Assembly (NCBI RefSeq): GCF_958295425.1
Contig: NC_081137.1
Location: 13,654,454 to 13,718,453 of the forward strand
Source: Solea solea
Lineage: Eukaryota; Chordata; Actinopteri; Pleuronectiformes; Soleidae
Direction: 5' to 3'
Length of the DNA: 64,000 bases
The notes beneath the pieces are model-generated. The model searched no databases and was not told where the DNA came from. It saw nothing but the letters and a program-made list of their open reading frames with translations. Of this stretch, positions 1 through 13,500 are shown piece by piece; position 1 is the stretch's first letter; every line of letters begins with the position of its first letter. The position numbers and the translations under genes are program-made.

Positions 1-1411
1 TCAGACTGGCTATAAAAAACCTCTTATTTGCTCTGTTTAAACACAGAGCCAAGGCAGTGACCGTGTCGTCCTATTACATATGAGGCACAGATGACCACTG
101 ACCCGTCTTTTTATTTAGTAGCTGTATCAATTATGAATGGACTACCTACATAATCACCAACTATTTATTGACAACTGTAATAGAAGCTTATTATGAACCG
201 ATTACTACTAATAATGCAATGGTTCATCGCAGATGAAAGATGGTGGGTCAAATGATATAACTTCTCCTCTCCTCTCCTCTCAAGCATCCAGATCCGGTGA
301 CAGTGTAAACACTCAAGGCTTTGTTCAATATGTGCAGCTACCCCTGATCTCATTTACTGCATAGATATCTGTGCTGAAAATTATACGAATGTACGAATAC
401 AGGTAAATACAGATAAAGGAGACAACAACTCATCCATATAACACATTTCCAACCTGCTGTTTTAGCATCATATATAGATCTAGCCAGTGTGTCCCCCGCA
501 ATCAGTGAAGTGACTCGTCATCTGCTCTCATGACGTGAAAGCCTTTATGTCTTGACTTACTTTATTTTCAGCTCCCTACCTCACACATGTCTATGATTAA
601 CTCGGCTGACATGCCAGTCAGTAAAGGCACAGGGGAGAAGAGACCCACCCAAGTGCCGAACAGAGAGGCTGCGGTTACGCACTCGTCACTGCATGACACA
701 CGGAAGCAAGTTAAAAAAAAAAGTACTTCTTTCCAGGCACTGACCCAATCAGGCCACTGAAATGAAACGTACAGCTTGCACGGAAATTAAAGGGGTAGTT
801 CGGGTTTTTGAACAAGGCTCCGGTTTGGAGAGCCAAGAAAAGGAGTTCTGTGAGAGAGTTTGGGACACATAACTAACACGTTTTAAACCATAAGCATGCA
901 TGCATATGTTATGTTTACAGGTATGAACCATAAAACCGCTGCCCATCAGTATGTCAGAGTCAGTTTGGTACTATTTTCTGGCCCGTATCACTACGCCGTG
1001 CAGCAAGTTGTGCTGTTTTAGTCAGAGCGAGTGAGGGAAATTGCACAAACAAACACGTCTGACTATGAAACTGGTGACGATGAACCGTGTAGAGAAAATC
1101 CAACGGGTTATCTTTATGAGTGCACAGACGAGGAACTTAACCAGAGAGAGAGAGAAGCGATGCAAGGAGATGGGGCAAACAGCACGAAACGTAAACAATC
1201 TTTTTCTTTGCCGTTTTCAAAAAGTTCCCCCGTAAACATGGCATTGTTTCAAAGTTCTCCGTACAAAAACTGTAAAACACGTTATGTTTTAAAAACTGTA
1301 GTTATTACAGTGAAATTAGCTAAGTGTGTTTGAGCTGTGTGTTGTTGTTTGCCCTATCCATCTTTTTTTTGGTACTTTGTTGTTTTACTGAATCTGTCCG
1401 TCATTTCCCAG
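1..1411. other. Upstream intron of abr (partial)
   Basis: This is the 3' part of the intron preceding the first exon in the window. It ends in a pyrimidine-rich tract and AG at 1410-1411. No ABR-like coding sequence was found in it. About 785-1030 contains text resembling a common teleost interspersed repeat (beginning with an AAAGGGGTAGTTCGGGTTTTT-type motif), but I cannot name the family. The 100-codon open frame near 1031-1333 shows no recognisable domain. Confidence 0.7.
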
Positions 1412-1597
1412 CCCATGCGTCCTCTGAAAGCCACAGCCACCACCTCGCAGCCCGTCCTGACCATCCCGCAGATTAAGACCATCTTCTACAAGATCCAGGA
1501 CATCTTTGAGATCCACAAAGAGTTCTACGATGCCCTCCTACCAAACATCCAGCAGTGGGACGAGAAGGTCACTGTGGGCCATTTGTTCCAGAAACTG
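1412..1597 (+). CDS. abr: abr exon 1 in window: DH (RhoGEF) domain, first part
   Basis: 62 codons, phase 0 at both ends, from [16 protein letters not shown] to GHLFQKL. The acceptor is ttcccag at 1411 and the donor is gtgagt at 1598. It encodes early helices of the Dbl-homology domain that binds the Rho GTPase, including [17 protein letters not shown]. The preceding residues of the DH domain (the conserved E-x-x-Y segment) must lie upstream of the window. The in-frame ATG at 1415 is internal, because PM follows a leucine-rich stretch in ABR, so I do not treat it as a start. Confidence 0.97.
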
Positions 1598-4500
1598 GTG
1601 AGTGTGTTTGTATATTGATTCGGTGATATACCGTCGTCCTCCCTCGTGCACTACAATAATTGATATGCCAGGGCCAATATTAATATTTTAATGAACAAAA
1701 TAAGTAAAGAGTCCCTGCCAGCGTCACTACTTGATGTCTTCTCGCTGTGCTGCTCAAATGACTGAGCTAAGCTTTGATGGAAGTTACCTGGCCGAAGATA
1801 ATAGCGGAGAAATCTACGTTAACAGATGCCCCACCCATGTTCAACACATAGACTCAATGCACTTTGTTCTCTATGTTGTGAATAAATAGAGAAATCCTGA
1901 AATTTTACATTTTCATGGACGTTTGGTATTCTTCAGTTAGACCGATATCGTCATGTATCGCTACATGACACATCATGTAGCGATACATGACGATCTTGCA
2001 ATATAATGATTTTTACAGAATTGTATCGTGATATTATTAGTATCATTGACTATGTATCGCATATACTATCGTGAGGTACCCTGTGATATGTGGGTCTAGT
2101 TTTCTGTCTCTCCATCAGTTTCAGGGTACTAAAAAAATTTACAAAACTAGAATTAAGTTGTCAGGCTTGTCACCTCCTTGTAGGTTCTGTAGAGAAACAG
2201 ATAAAAGAGCACAAACCTCGCGTTTCTTCTGATCTCCTCGTCAACACCACTCAAGACCAAGTGTAGTCCTAAAATAATCAGGTTCCTGAGCTGAATTCAT
2301 GCCACATTCAAGGATGCGAGTACTATAACACTGGCTGGCAACCATTTTAAAGACAGAGGAATCGATATTACTCTTTGTAAAAGTGAAATGTCATCCTATT
2401 ATTGACTTTTGAATTGAAATCTTGACTGTGTGTCAGTGTTATCGATCACAGCTCATGTACAAACACCGTTTATGTGTTCATTCTCATCTCTGTGACTCTC
2501 AAAAACCTTGTAGTTTTACAGATGTATACATAGCTCAGCTACTTTAGAATAAGTGAATGAATTCAAGGTCGTTTTCATCATCAACATCAAGCTGGTTGAC
2601 ATGTCTGACATGAAACCTTTTTGTATTCCCAGCTTTCTTCTGTTGGTTTTCCAATGAACTTAGGTATGTCAGCCAGGGTTATTCTTAGCACTGACCAGCT
2701 ATGACTCAACAACTGCTGACTTCCCTTTTATTCAGTGGCTACCATCAAGCCCAAACTTAGAACAGAAATCTGCACATTTAGAGGGCACTGTGCAAGAAGA
2801 CAGCTACACTGAGAAAGAAGATACTCGACAGTTATCTATTTAATCCATCCATGCGGTAATGGATGGGTGAGTAGTCCTGTGGAAGCCAGGCATTCACAGC
2901 CAATAGAATAAACTTCATTTACTGTCGCGCCTGTTCACCAAACAACGGCGATGTCGCACAGAAATACTGTATCACGTTGTAGTAGTTGCCCTTCGTCCTC
3001 TCTCGGGATCCCAGGAGTTCCGACCACCAGGTGACACCTATTGGCGTAGTCATAGTCTCTCCCATCTGTGCTGCGTAAATGTGCGCGTGAGAGTGTGACA
3101 CGTGGCCGCTAAACATTTAGTCAAGAGTGCAGATGGCAGAGTAATTAGCTGCTCTGCTCCCCGCTGCTCCTCGTCAGCAGCAGCAGCAGCATTAAGGCCA
3201 TCAGAGCAACATTAAGGCAGCAGCACGTCAAACTTTCCTCACTTAAGCTGCACCTTGTGACTGACGTGTCCAGACAAAGTATAATTATAATTAAGTCCTT
3301 GGAAGCATATAGTGGAAACGGTCTTATCAGCTAAATAATATATCTTTTTATTGTGTTGCCTTGTACTGACAGTTGGTTGTTCATTTATTTTCGTCCTAAT
3401 TTGGGACTTGCATCATCGGTTTCTACAGAGAGAGGGTTGCAGTGAGACAACCAGTCGTCATGTGCATGGTTTATGAAGTTTTATTGTGAAAGGTAAAAGG
3501 GCAAACAGACAGTTTCAACAGAGGGAATTATGGATAATGGGGGAAAAAAACAAATAAGACATGCTTTATGTCAAAATAATGTGACATTTCACTGTAGATA
3601 TACTGCTAATTGCTAAATAATCATTATAATGATGATTGAGTTGTACAGTTCTTTCTCTTTTCCTTTTTCCAACCCTTTCGTCTGTAAATCCTCTCGACCG
3701 TTGCTCAAAGTCGTGCGTCTCTGTGATGGACAGAGATTGAGTGGATTCGTGCCACTTGTAGAGTGTCCAAGTAGCATGATGATGGAAGTGGTGAAATACC
3801 ACAGTCGTAAATGTCAGTCCATGCTTTCGTGTTTGTACTTTCAGGCAGGCTGTGAAAGCAAAAGCTGCTATCTTTGGAAATTCTGTACTGACGCTAAGTG
3901 ATCTCTTGGTTTGACACCATAAAGTGGGCTGTTGTGATGAGATGAAACTCTTAACTGACTGCTTGTTTATTTGTCTAAAAATGTGCTAGGTGACTACAAA
4001 TAACTGCTCTCAAATAAACAGCTTTTTTTGGCCTGCGATCCCAATTCAATCTTTTTAGTGTTGAAGATCTCCAGATACCTGGGTAAATAGAGATAGAGAG
4101 GGTGTCACCATCTCTCTTTTGTCTTCTGTTTTTTTTTTTGCAACATGCTTTTTGACCAGAATTGCTCCATGTTTGTTGAACAGGTGATTTGATACTGCAA
4201 CATATGTATAATCTATATGTATATTCTCTACAAACACTGTAAATGGTCAGCGTGAGATTAGGGAGGTTGGGACAACCCTAGTTATCTGTTTTCACTTTCT
4301 CTTCATCTTTTCGTTACCAAGAACATAGTCTATGATCTATAACATCCCACTTGTGTCACTTGACTCTCTCACTGCCTCGTCACTTGAGGTCAACTCTGCA
4401 ATTTACCCTCCGAGAGGAAGAAAAGATCAAAGGAGGAGAAAATGAAAAGGCTCTAGAGGATTTAACGACACAAATAACAAGACTTAATCGTTCACGCCGT

Positions 4501-6848
4501 TCAGCCAAATCCACTGTTATTGCTTTAACAGGGTGAAGTCTGCTCTTCAAGCCCAGTCTTTTTAAGCTTACCTCTAGCAGGATGCATATTCATGCACTTC
4601 TGCTCTGCAGCTTGTAATGAATGCAGACGCCGACTGCACAGAGCTGTGCAAAGGAAGCGCTGGTAACAAACAATCAAGAATAGTGACGGTGACTTTCTGT
4701 CAATCAGGACTGCACAGAGCTGCCAGTGGATTGGCTTGACAGGGATGCGATTAGGTTTGTGTTCACTAATTATACTGTACTGTGCGTGCGTGTGTGACGG
4801 CAGTTCTGCAGTGATCTAATCAGAGCTGTGTGTGCATTTCAATACATTTGTGTGACCTGTAGAAGTAAATGAAGGAGAATCGGTGTTTTGGTTTACTGGT
4901 ATGACAGATTTGCTCTGGCCCAAATTGATCATACCTTCATTTTTCCTCACACCTGCCTGTTTCCCCTCATACCTGAATGTCTTTTTCTTCTTGCTCTTTT
5001 CTTACGATCCAGGCCAGCCAGTTGGGCGTGTACAAGGCTTTTGTGGACAACTACAAGGTGGCGCTAGAGACGGCGGAAAAATGCAGCCAAGCCAACAGCC
5101 AATTCCAGAAGATATCTGAGGTAAGTTCATCCCACAAAGATGGCGAGAGGCTCAGGGAGCGGAGGGGAAGGATGTTGAACATTGTTCGCTTGATAATAGT
5201 CACGCAATCAAATCCGTTGTGCGACTCCCTTGTTTTGATTACGACATGCAATCACTGTGGCATTGTGTAGAACGTTTTTTATTGAATCACGGCAAGTGGG
5301 ACATATAACAGCATCCGTACAACTTTTTTTTAAACATAATAACACTGTTTCTTACTCCTATGCCTTTGAGAATCATCATTAAGGAGAAGTAAAATTGGAT
5401 TGCTGTTATGATGCATATTATTGCTAGTAATTCAGACAAGACTTTGGACAGCCGGCCCCATAATGCCTGAACAGAGGGACATTCCCACATCATGTGTCTG
5501 TAACATCCTATTGTGTTGAGTTGGCACATAACACAGTTTGGACTTGGTATCAGTTTCATGGGAAAACCTAGTGACAGGTGTATAATAGAGTCTGCAGTCA
5601 CTGTGGCATTGCTTCAATAATCCTATGCAATGTCACAACACATATTTCAGTGCACAGTTGCATTAATATTTCACCATGATCTTGTATTAATGGGAGAGTT
5701 TGGAGCCCAACAAAGATTCTTAATGTGGTTATGGTCTGGAGTCTGTCGTGGTTAACTCGGGCTCCCTGAACAATTATTTCCCAGTTTAAACCCAATGAAT
5801 CCAAAGTACAATGTCATCTGGTCAGGTGGCGATGGAGAAAAATGAAAAAATGCACATGGGAGTGTGAGAGTATAAATGGAGAAGAAAGGGGATTCAAAAC
5901 ATCCTCTTTCAGACAGGAAGCTCAGTTTAAGGGAAATTTTGAGGAACACCTTTTACACAGTTAACAAATATAGAGGAAATGGCATGAAAAAGACATTTAT
6001 TTGGTAAGACTTTAGATCAAAGATTTAAATATAAATACATACACAGCTTGAACACGCACACTGTGTGTGTCATTAAGCACGATTGCTAATAAAGGGACGA
6101 TGTGCTAATAAAGGGAGACAACAGCCAACAGGCTGGAGTCTGACTGAAAACATAAAGAAGGGCTCAAAAAAAAGCCTCTTGTTCAGCAGTTTGACAGGAT
6201 AAATGCCTCCTGTTCCCACCTGCCCCTGCGTTGCTGGTGTACACGTGCCAAACGCTCCCTCAGTCATGTCTGATAGTAATGCTTGACGGAGCCCATTTGC
6301 AGATGAAGGACACAGCAACACATAATGTAGCATTGTTTCTGTTCAAGTCGAGCACCGTAGCTTTAAATACTGAAATTAAACTGGAATCATTTCTATTAAT
6401 TCGTGGTCAGGCTGTAAAGGTGTATTGGTATTTGAACAGCTAACCATCCGCCCTCTTTCACTGCCGCAGTTTCTCTACATTTTTCATTAGTTATGCCAGC
6501 CTCAGCCCCAAGCAAGTACAGAGGACTGTACGTGTAAGACAAGAGATTAATCACATATATTATTCCTCTCTGCTTTCAGAACCTCAAAGTTAAAGGTCCT
6601 AAAGACTCCAAAGATTGCACCACAACTATCTCAATGGAGGGTAAGTTGTCTTGTGTGTTTGTGTGTTGTGTACCATAGGTTTTTTTTCCACTTACGTGCG
6701 CCTCCTGAAGAGTGCGAGTGTACATCGTGTAGTTCTGTGTCTTTGCTGCCTTGGTTGCTTTAAGACTTGAGTCCTGCCCCCTCTGCTTGTGTATGCAGTG
6801 GCGGGTTTTGGGAGGCAAACTGGCGCGTGACAGAGCACACATACACTA

Positions 6849-6880
<32 letters not shown>

Positions 6881-9842
6881 CGTCCATCTCTCTGCCTGAG
6901 GAAGGAGGCAGTGAGCAGGAAGACAGAGTGAGGAGAGGAGAAAAGGGGGGGATATGGAGGTGCTCCTGGTCCTCAGACTGTGTTGTAACTGCACATACGG
7001 TAACGGCTGCATGACGCGTCTCCCTTTTGATTTCGCACAACTTGTCTGCTGTTGGATTGGAGGTCGTTAGTGTAAATGTTCCAGACAGTTATTCATATGC
7101 TGTTAGGTATTGATTAGTGATTCTGTTCGTGTTGTCTGTGTCGCTGTGTTGTCTACTTGCTGATTATCTCTGACGTTTGAATGTCGGATATCAGAGCTTC
7201 TGTGTTTTTTGATGAGGGATGATGCTGGAAAGACTGACTGATTGATTACCATACAGAATGATGTACAGGAGGACAGCATCACCTATCAGTGTGTGTTTGT
7301 TTATAAGCAAGCTAGGTGTAGTGTGTGTTCTGAGTACCAGACATCTCCTTGTAGAGAATACTTATCACAAGAGAATCAGTCTGATCTCAGTGTGTCTGTA
7401 TGTGTGTGTATCAGGGAGTTTTTAAAAACTACTGTGTTCTTCTGGCATCTTCAGTATATAAGCTGTTATGAGGAATTAAAGCAGGTGGTAGATGATGTGC
7501 TCCAGAAAAGCAGGGGGGAAAAGCACATGGTGTTGTTTTGTGAAGCAGAGATAGTCTGGTTTTAAATGCTCCTACTGTGTGTGTCATCTGTCAGCAGCGT
7601 GTACCCGTGAAGAGTCTGTTCACTTTTGCATTGTAAATGAGGATGATTCAAAAACGTCCTGCTGGTTTAAGCTCATTCTTTTCAAATGCTTTCCTCCTGG
7701 GACTTCACTGTATTATCCTATGGACAAATGGTGTGTTTGCAATATCATAGGTTACCATGGAAGTGAAGCAGCATGAGAGCGGCTTCATAGTCCCTCAACA
7801 ATCAGTGTTTGTCGGCATCTGGAGCAATTGGTTTGATTACTGTTTGTATTGCAGTTTCTTAATTACCCGGCGACGCAGCCAAGGGCTTTCTCCACCTCAC
7901 CTCTGAAACTTTAAACCTCGTCTCTCTCTTACCTCCATTTTTCTTTTATAAGGCATTCTGCCTTTCTTTTTTTCGTACTCATTCTACTATTCTTCTGCTT
8001 TTTGCATTTCATTTTAAATAAATACATCTGACATAAATGCTTCGTTTAACGCAGGCAACATGCTGTGAAGAGAGGTGTCCTCTACCACTGTCATGTGACA
8101 AGGACGCAAGTGAAGGCTGCAAATATCCGTCACGCTGTTGGAACATTGTGTTTTTAGAAATGGCCGGTTATGCTCGGCGGTAAATGCATCAGCACAAATT
8201 TCTTATTTAGAAGCGATGTTGTTTAAAAGTGGAAGAAGACTGTATTGGACTGATAACGGTATTAGTAGATATCTAGTGTTGTGATATTTATATCGTCCAT
8301 CCATCCAGCCATCTTCTACCACTTTATCCTCCACGTGAGGGTCGCGGGGGGGTGCTGTGCCGATCTCAGCTGACATAGGGCGATAGGTGGGGACACGGGG
8401 AGAACTTGCAAAGACCCTTGTTTCAACCTGGTCGGTTATTCGTATTGGACACAAATATGTGGTATCAAACCATTAGTATTTTAGAGTTGGTTGCTAGTTG
8501 TTTAGAGCTAAAGTAATGCTGTTTTCTCCTAATTTAAGGATACAAATAAGCTGCATATAGGGATGGCTCTGTACCACTTTTTTCTGACACCGATATCACA
8601 ACCTTGAGATATCGGCCTGAGACATTTTTATCGTATGGGATTATCCTTACCTACTAAATCGAAGAAGTATCTTGTTTGTTTTTTTAAAGTTGGACTCTTG
8701 TCATTCTGTCGCCTTTATTTTCCATTTACTATTAGTTTCCAGTCCGTCTTCCCTGTCCACCTTCACAGTTCATGCCTCCATGTCCAGCAGTAGGAGATGA
8801 ATGTCTTGCAAAAAGTAAAAAAGCTGGCCCAAATGTAGACCTGAAGCAGTGTCTTTGTGTTGTGCTTGTTCATAGACTTTGCCCCTTCTCGTGTTAGCCA
8901 AGACAAATTATCAGTATGTCAGCCAAGTCGTCAAGGCGACCTTGAGAACGGGGCCAATTAAAGTCACCTCCCTGTGATGGCTCATCGACTTCCAATAATC
9001 CTCTTGTCTTTGTCTCATGCTCTCTTTCTCTCTCTTTCTCGCCGTCTGCCTCATTGACCCTCGATCAAGGTTTTGTTGTTGGCCATAAACTATATTCATA
9101 TAATATTCTGATTATTACACACGCATGTGGTTAGCATTGTTGCCTCACAGCAAGGAGGTTGCTGGCTCATGTCCTGGTCTGGGCCTTTCTGTGTGGAGTG
9201 TGCATGTTCTCCGTGTGTGTGCATGGGTTTTCTCTGAGTTCTCCAGATTCCTCCTACACTCCAAACACATGGCGTTGGCCCTGTTATGGACTGGTGACCT
9301 GTGTACCCCGCCTTTTCGTCCCTATGTCAGCTGGGATTGGCACCAGCATCCCCACGACCCTCATGTGGAGGATAAAGGAGTAGACGATGGATGGATGGAA
9401 AAAGAAAGAATATAGTTTTAGGTTTCTCAGACACTGAGAAAAGGAGAAAAGAAAAAAAATAATATACAAGATTAGTTGTGTTTCTGCCTCTCTGATAGAA
9501 AGAGCAGAGCTCTGACTGGCAGGGGCAACTTTCTGTTCCTCTCAATTCACTTTCAAAGTCACTCACTTATTTTCACTATAACGGAATAGAAATGAGCTTG
9601 TTCACTGAGAGGAACGTCATCATCACACTCCTCCTTTTATAGCATATCTGCCTTGCTTCACGAGTGGCATTATTATTTTTGTCTTCATTATTTTTCAGAC
9701 ATTTCTGGCATTTCATTAGATAACCACTGGGATCCCCTCTGACAAAGAAAAATCCTTCATATTGTAATGTCATCTTTTTACATTTATTCATGTTCGCTTC
9801 TTATTTATATCTCCCTTGGGGTTCTGTCTGTCTTCTTGCCCA

Positions 9843-9885
<43 letters not shown>

Positions 9886-10512
9886 CCCTCCTTGTCATTT
9901 TCTTTCCTCCATTTTCAGTTGCTCACCTAAAGCTGTCATGTATGTCAGACCTGCTGCTGTTCACACGACTTCAGCAGTAAAGCTGCCTCAAGGGACGTGA
10001 GCCAAATGTGTTGGTGCAGACTTAAACTGTGATTTTAGAGAGGATCGATGGCATGCCTGTGTGAGCATGGGTCTGTCTTATCACACCTTTTTTTTATTTT
10101 CTTTACAAATACATGCAGATAAGCCGTAGTTTACCCATCAGACTGAATGTGCAGCGGAAGAACCGTGGGGTATTTAGCAGCTGGCCTGTGTGTGTGAAAG
10201 TTAAAATTGACAAAGGACAACAAATGCGATATTATACTATGTAGGTCCAGCTTGGGAATAGCAATTACCCTAAAATGCACTGATTCTCTGTTCATCCCCG
10301 CATGAAAACTGTAACATCATAGGTTAGCACATGTTTGGGTGCCAACTCCATGTCTCACTAAAGGACAACTCAGCAGTGCGGAAGCTTGCTGTCATTAAGC
10401 TGAATGTCAACCTAAGAATAATCATCAGTCAGACTTTAATTGCCGTGTTTAGCGGAGTGTGGGCTGAGTGTGAGTGTTAGTTCTTGTACATGCTGTGTAA
10501 CCGTGTGTGTGT

Positions 10513-10558
<46 letters not shown>

Positions 10559-13500
10559 GCAACACTGAATCACATCCCTGCACTTCTTCTCTCCCCACAG
10601 CTCTTCTTTACAAGCCAATTGACCGCGTCACCAGAAGCACCCTGGTCCTTCATGTGAGTATGACACTTTTACGTTCATTAACACAAACCTATACTATAGA
10701 CGTAAATAGAGACTCTCTTTGTGTGGACTTTGATGAAGCGACCCTTAAACTACCCTTAACACCCATGCTCTATATACACTCATGCAGATGCTGCATCTAA
10801 TCATCAGTATTTTCATAGATATAGACGGATAGTTTTTTTTTATTTCAAACACATGCAACATTTACAATGACAACACATTTACATCTCGTCTCATGTTTGC
10901 AAAGGCGTAGGCAGGAGTATAAACTTATATGTACCTATGCCACTCCTATTACACGCAACTCAATTTAAAGACCGCCTTATCCCGTCACCAAATATTAACA
11001 CATTTACAGCATTTTAGGCAATGTTCTTATTCTATATAAATACAGACCATATACATGAGGGAATACACTTTTAAACTGATTTTAGACCCATTAGACGACC
11101 ATTTCAAATCAGGTTTTTTGCCTTTTATGAGACTGAACTTACAAAAAAAGTACTTAATGACATCTGCCTAAAAAAAGCTTTTTTGTGTATGTGCTTCCTC
11201 TCTTTTAAATTGAGATGAATTGAACTAAAATCATTCTTTTTGTATTTCTTTAAAGCACATCGAATGGCCACTGTGTTTGGTCATGTGCAATACTAATAAA
11301 TGTGCCTTTCCTTGCCATAAAACGTCCACCTGGCATCTTTGTTTGATTATTTCAATGAAAGTACTACAAGGAGAAACGGACAGTCATGCAAGCAGACCGG
11401 CCTCAGAGTTAACTGCATGAATATGTTTGCATACAGCTGACAACGCAACATTTGCATCAGAGACCTGTGTGTGTGTGTGTGTGTGTGTTTGTTTTTCTAC
11501 AAAAGTCATTCATGCCAACTCGGAGGCTCTAAGTATAGGTAAATAAATGAAAAGATAGACGGATAAACAGACAGCTAGATGTGGACATGTGGTATAAAAC
11601 GGATCAGGCACTTGGAGCACCGACAAAATAAAGTACATGCATAGTCGCCGTTGATAAACACCAGTCTGACCCACAACTGTTTCTTTCCCCTAGATGTCCT
11701 TTTGTGTTTGTGAAGGTTTTATGAAGTGTCCGTGTTACCTGTGTTTCAGGACTTACTAAAACACACGCCCAAGGACCACCCAGACTTCCCCCTCCTGCAG
11801 GACGCTCTGAGGATATCTCAGAACTTTCTCTCCTCCATCAATGAGGAGATTGACCCTCGTAGGACGGCTGTCACCACACCCAAGGGAGAGGTGAGAGTCT
11901 GTGTGTGTGTGACCATTGTGTGGGATTACAATGCACAGTCCTGAATCTCATCCTCTGGAATCATAATTGAGATTATGGGTTAGGGTTAATAAATGGCCTT
12001 TTATTAACTAGAGAGACTATAATACTATATACCTCATGACTATAATAATCATAGAATGCTTTACTTATTTACTATTGTTCTTTTCTGCTGATACAGTAAA
12101 ATCTAGATAATTGATGAGCGGAGAGCTTATCTGGATGAGGACAAACATATCAATTCTGTGTGCTCACTTTCTCTGAGCTTTATTTTATTCATTCAAACAG
12201 ATTTAGCTTTTTTTAAGGGTGAGGTTGGAGTGACGGATTGGTCCAAGGTGAAGGTGGGATTACGTCAGGGATCAGCTCTGATGGTGATGGACAGGTTGAC
12301 CGTTGAGGTCAGGCAGGAGTCTCTGGGAACTGTGTTGTTTGCAGATTATATTCTAATCTGTAGTGAGAGTAGGGGGCCGGTGGAAGAGAGCCTGCAGTGG
12401 TGGAGGTCTGCACTAGAGAGAAGAGGAATGAAGGTTAGTAGGAGCAAGACAGACTATCTATGTGGGAATGACGGTGAGAAAGGTGGTATAGTGAAGATGC
12501 AAGTATAGGTAATGAAAGTGGAAATGGAGAGTTTAAATACCCACGTCCAAAGGTAATGGACAGTGCACAAGGGAAGTGAAGAGGAGAGTGCAAGCGGGGT
12601 GGGGGTGGCTGGAGAGTAGCAGCGAAAGTGAAAGGTTGAGGTGGTTTGGTCACGTGCCGAGGAGGGGATAGTGATTTTATTGGACAAAGGATGTTGAAGA
12701 TGGAGCTGCCGGGCAGGAGGTAAAAAGGAAAACCACAGAGACGGCTCATGGATGTTGTTAAGGAGGACACGAAGACAGTTGGTGTAACAAAAGAGGACAC
12801 AAGGGACAGGACAAGATGGAGACATATGATCCGTGGTGGCGACTCCTAAAGGGAGAAGTCGAAAGGTTTTGCTTCTTGAAGGGATTTCTCTTCCCTCAAG
12901 CCAGTGGCCAGTGTGTGAATATACTAAGCATACAAAAGTATGTTTGTATAAATGTGTAATAGCATTAAAATAAAAATTCTTTAGAATAAGAAATAGAATA
13001 AGCCCTTTTGGAGGCTGCAATCTCTCTACAGCAGCCTTAATGGACAAACCAGCCAGAGTGTGTGTTTCATGTTTTGAAGCACAAGTGTACTGTGACAACA
13101 ATAAAGAAAGATATCCACTCTGGTATGCGAAGGCCACCGTATCTCCCTGACCTGTTTGCTACCATCTGCAGTCGGACCATTAAATACCACCTTGTCTTTG
13201 TCTCTGGACCTTGAAGATCATGCTTTGTAACTTTTGTTCAAGCAGCACAGCTGCCACTGATTGTGGTTGATCTTGTAAATAATGCCGCAGCCTTCATATA
13301 TCGAATTAGAATGAGTTAATTTTACACACACACACACAACTAGAACTAAAACCAAATTATTGGTTTTCGTAACGATTTTAAATCAATTAATCGAATAATC
13401 GTCGCAGCCCTAAAACCTTTTGCTAAAACGTTTGTGAAAAGTGACCTTCTTAAGTCCTGTTCCCCCCCTAATTTGTTGGTGTCTGTGGCGATGTGGTTAT

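Larger units (their letters stand above)
1598..5012. other. Intron 1 (3.4 kb)
   Basis: It contains an A+T-rich MITE-like element at about 1935-2100 with a strong perfect hairpin, and a short CAG/AGC run near 3178-3190. There is otherwise no recognisable gene. Short open frames on both strands (for example 3566-3802 and 3629-3901) lack splice context or homology. Confidence 0.75.
5121..6579. other. Intron 2 (1.5 kb)
   Basis: It holds a minus-strand L1-like retrotransposon remnant (5287-5950) and the first copy of an unnamed twin repeat (6105-6345). Nothing else was recognised. Confidence 0.75.
6641..10600. other. Intron 3 (4 kb) with an internal first exon
   Basis: It contains the candidate alternative first exon at 6954-6999, SINE-like repeats at 8296-8422 (minus) and 9123-9403 (plus), an (AT)n run at 9845-9882 and a long (GT)n run at 10515-10553 just before exon 4. 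About 7000-8280 shows nothing recognisable. Text at about 8552-8650 resembles the 'ATATCGG' repeat seen at 21.5 kb. Confidence 0.75.

Noticed and set aside
1031..1333. 100-codon open frame upstream of exon 1
   Set aside because: It reads acidic, low-information protein with no known domain, no splice junction in phase with exon 1, and lies next to repeat-like text.
1415..1417. ATG at the start of exon 1 as a translation start
   Set aside because: The exon begins three bases earlier at a good acceptor, and the family has conserved DH sequence upstream.
6751..7014. 87-codon frame across the alternative exon at 6954
   Set aside because: It is in a different frame from [15 protein letters not shown], and its Ser/Leu repeats are only the CT microsatellite translated.
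9123..9195. Possible tRNA gene at the head of the SINE-like repeat
   Set aside because: A/B-box-like text is present but no cloverleaf with paired acceptor stem can be drawn.
9125..9415. Open frames within the 9.1-9.4 kb region
   Set aside because: They coincide with a SINE-like repeat, and the same text appears at 8296 and 43691.
12435..13137. Long open frames (up to 227 codons) on the minus strand
   Set aside because: They are antisense to the decayed LINE fragment and have no recognisable domain.
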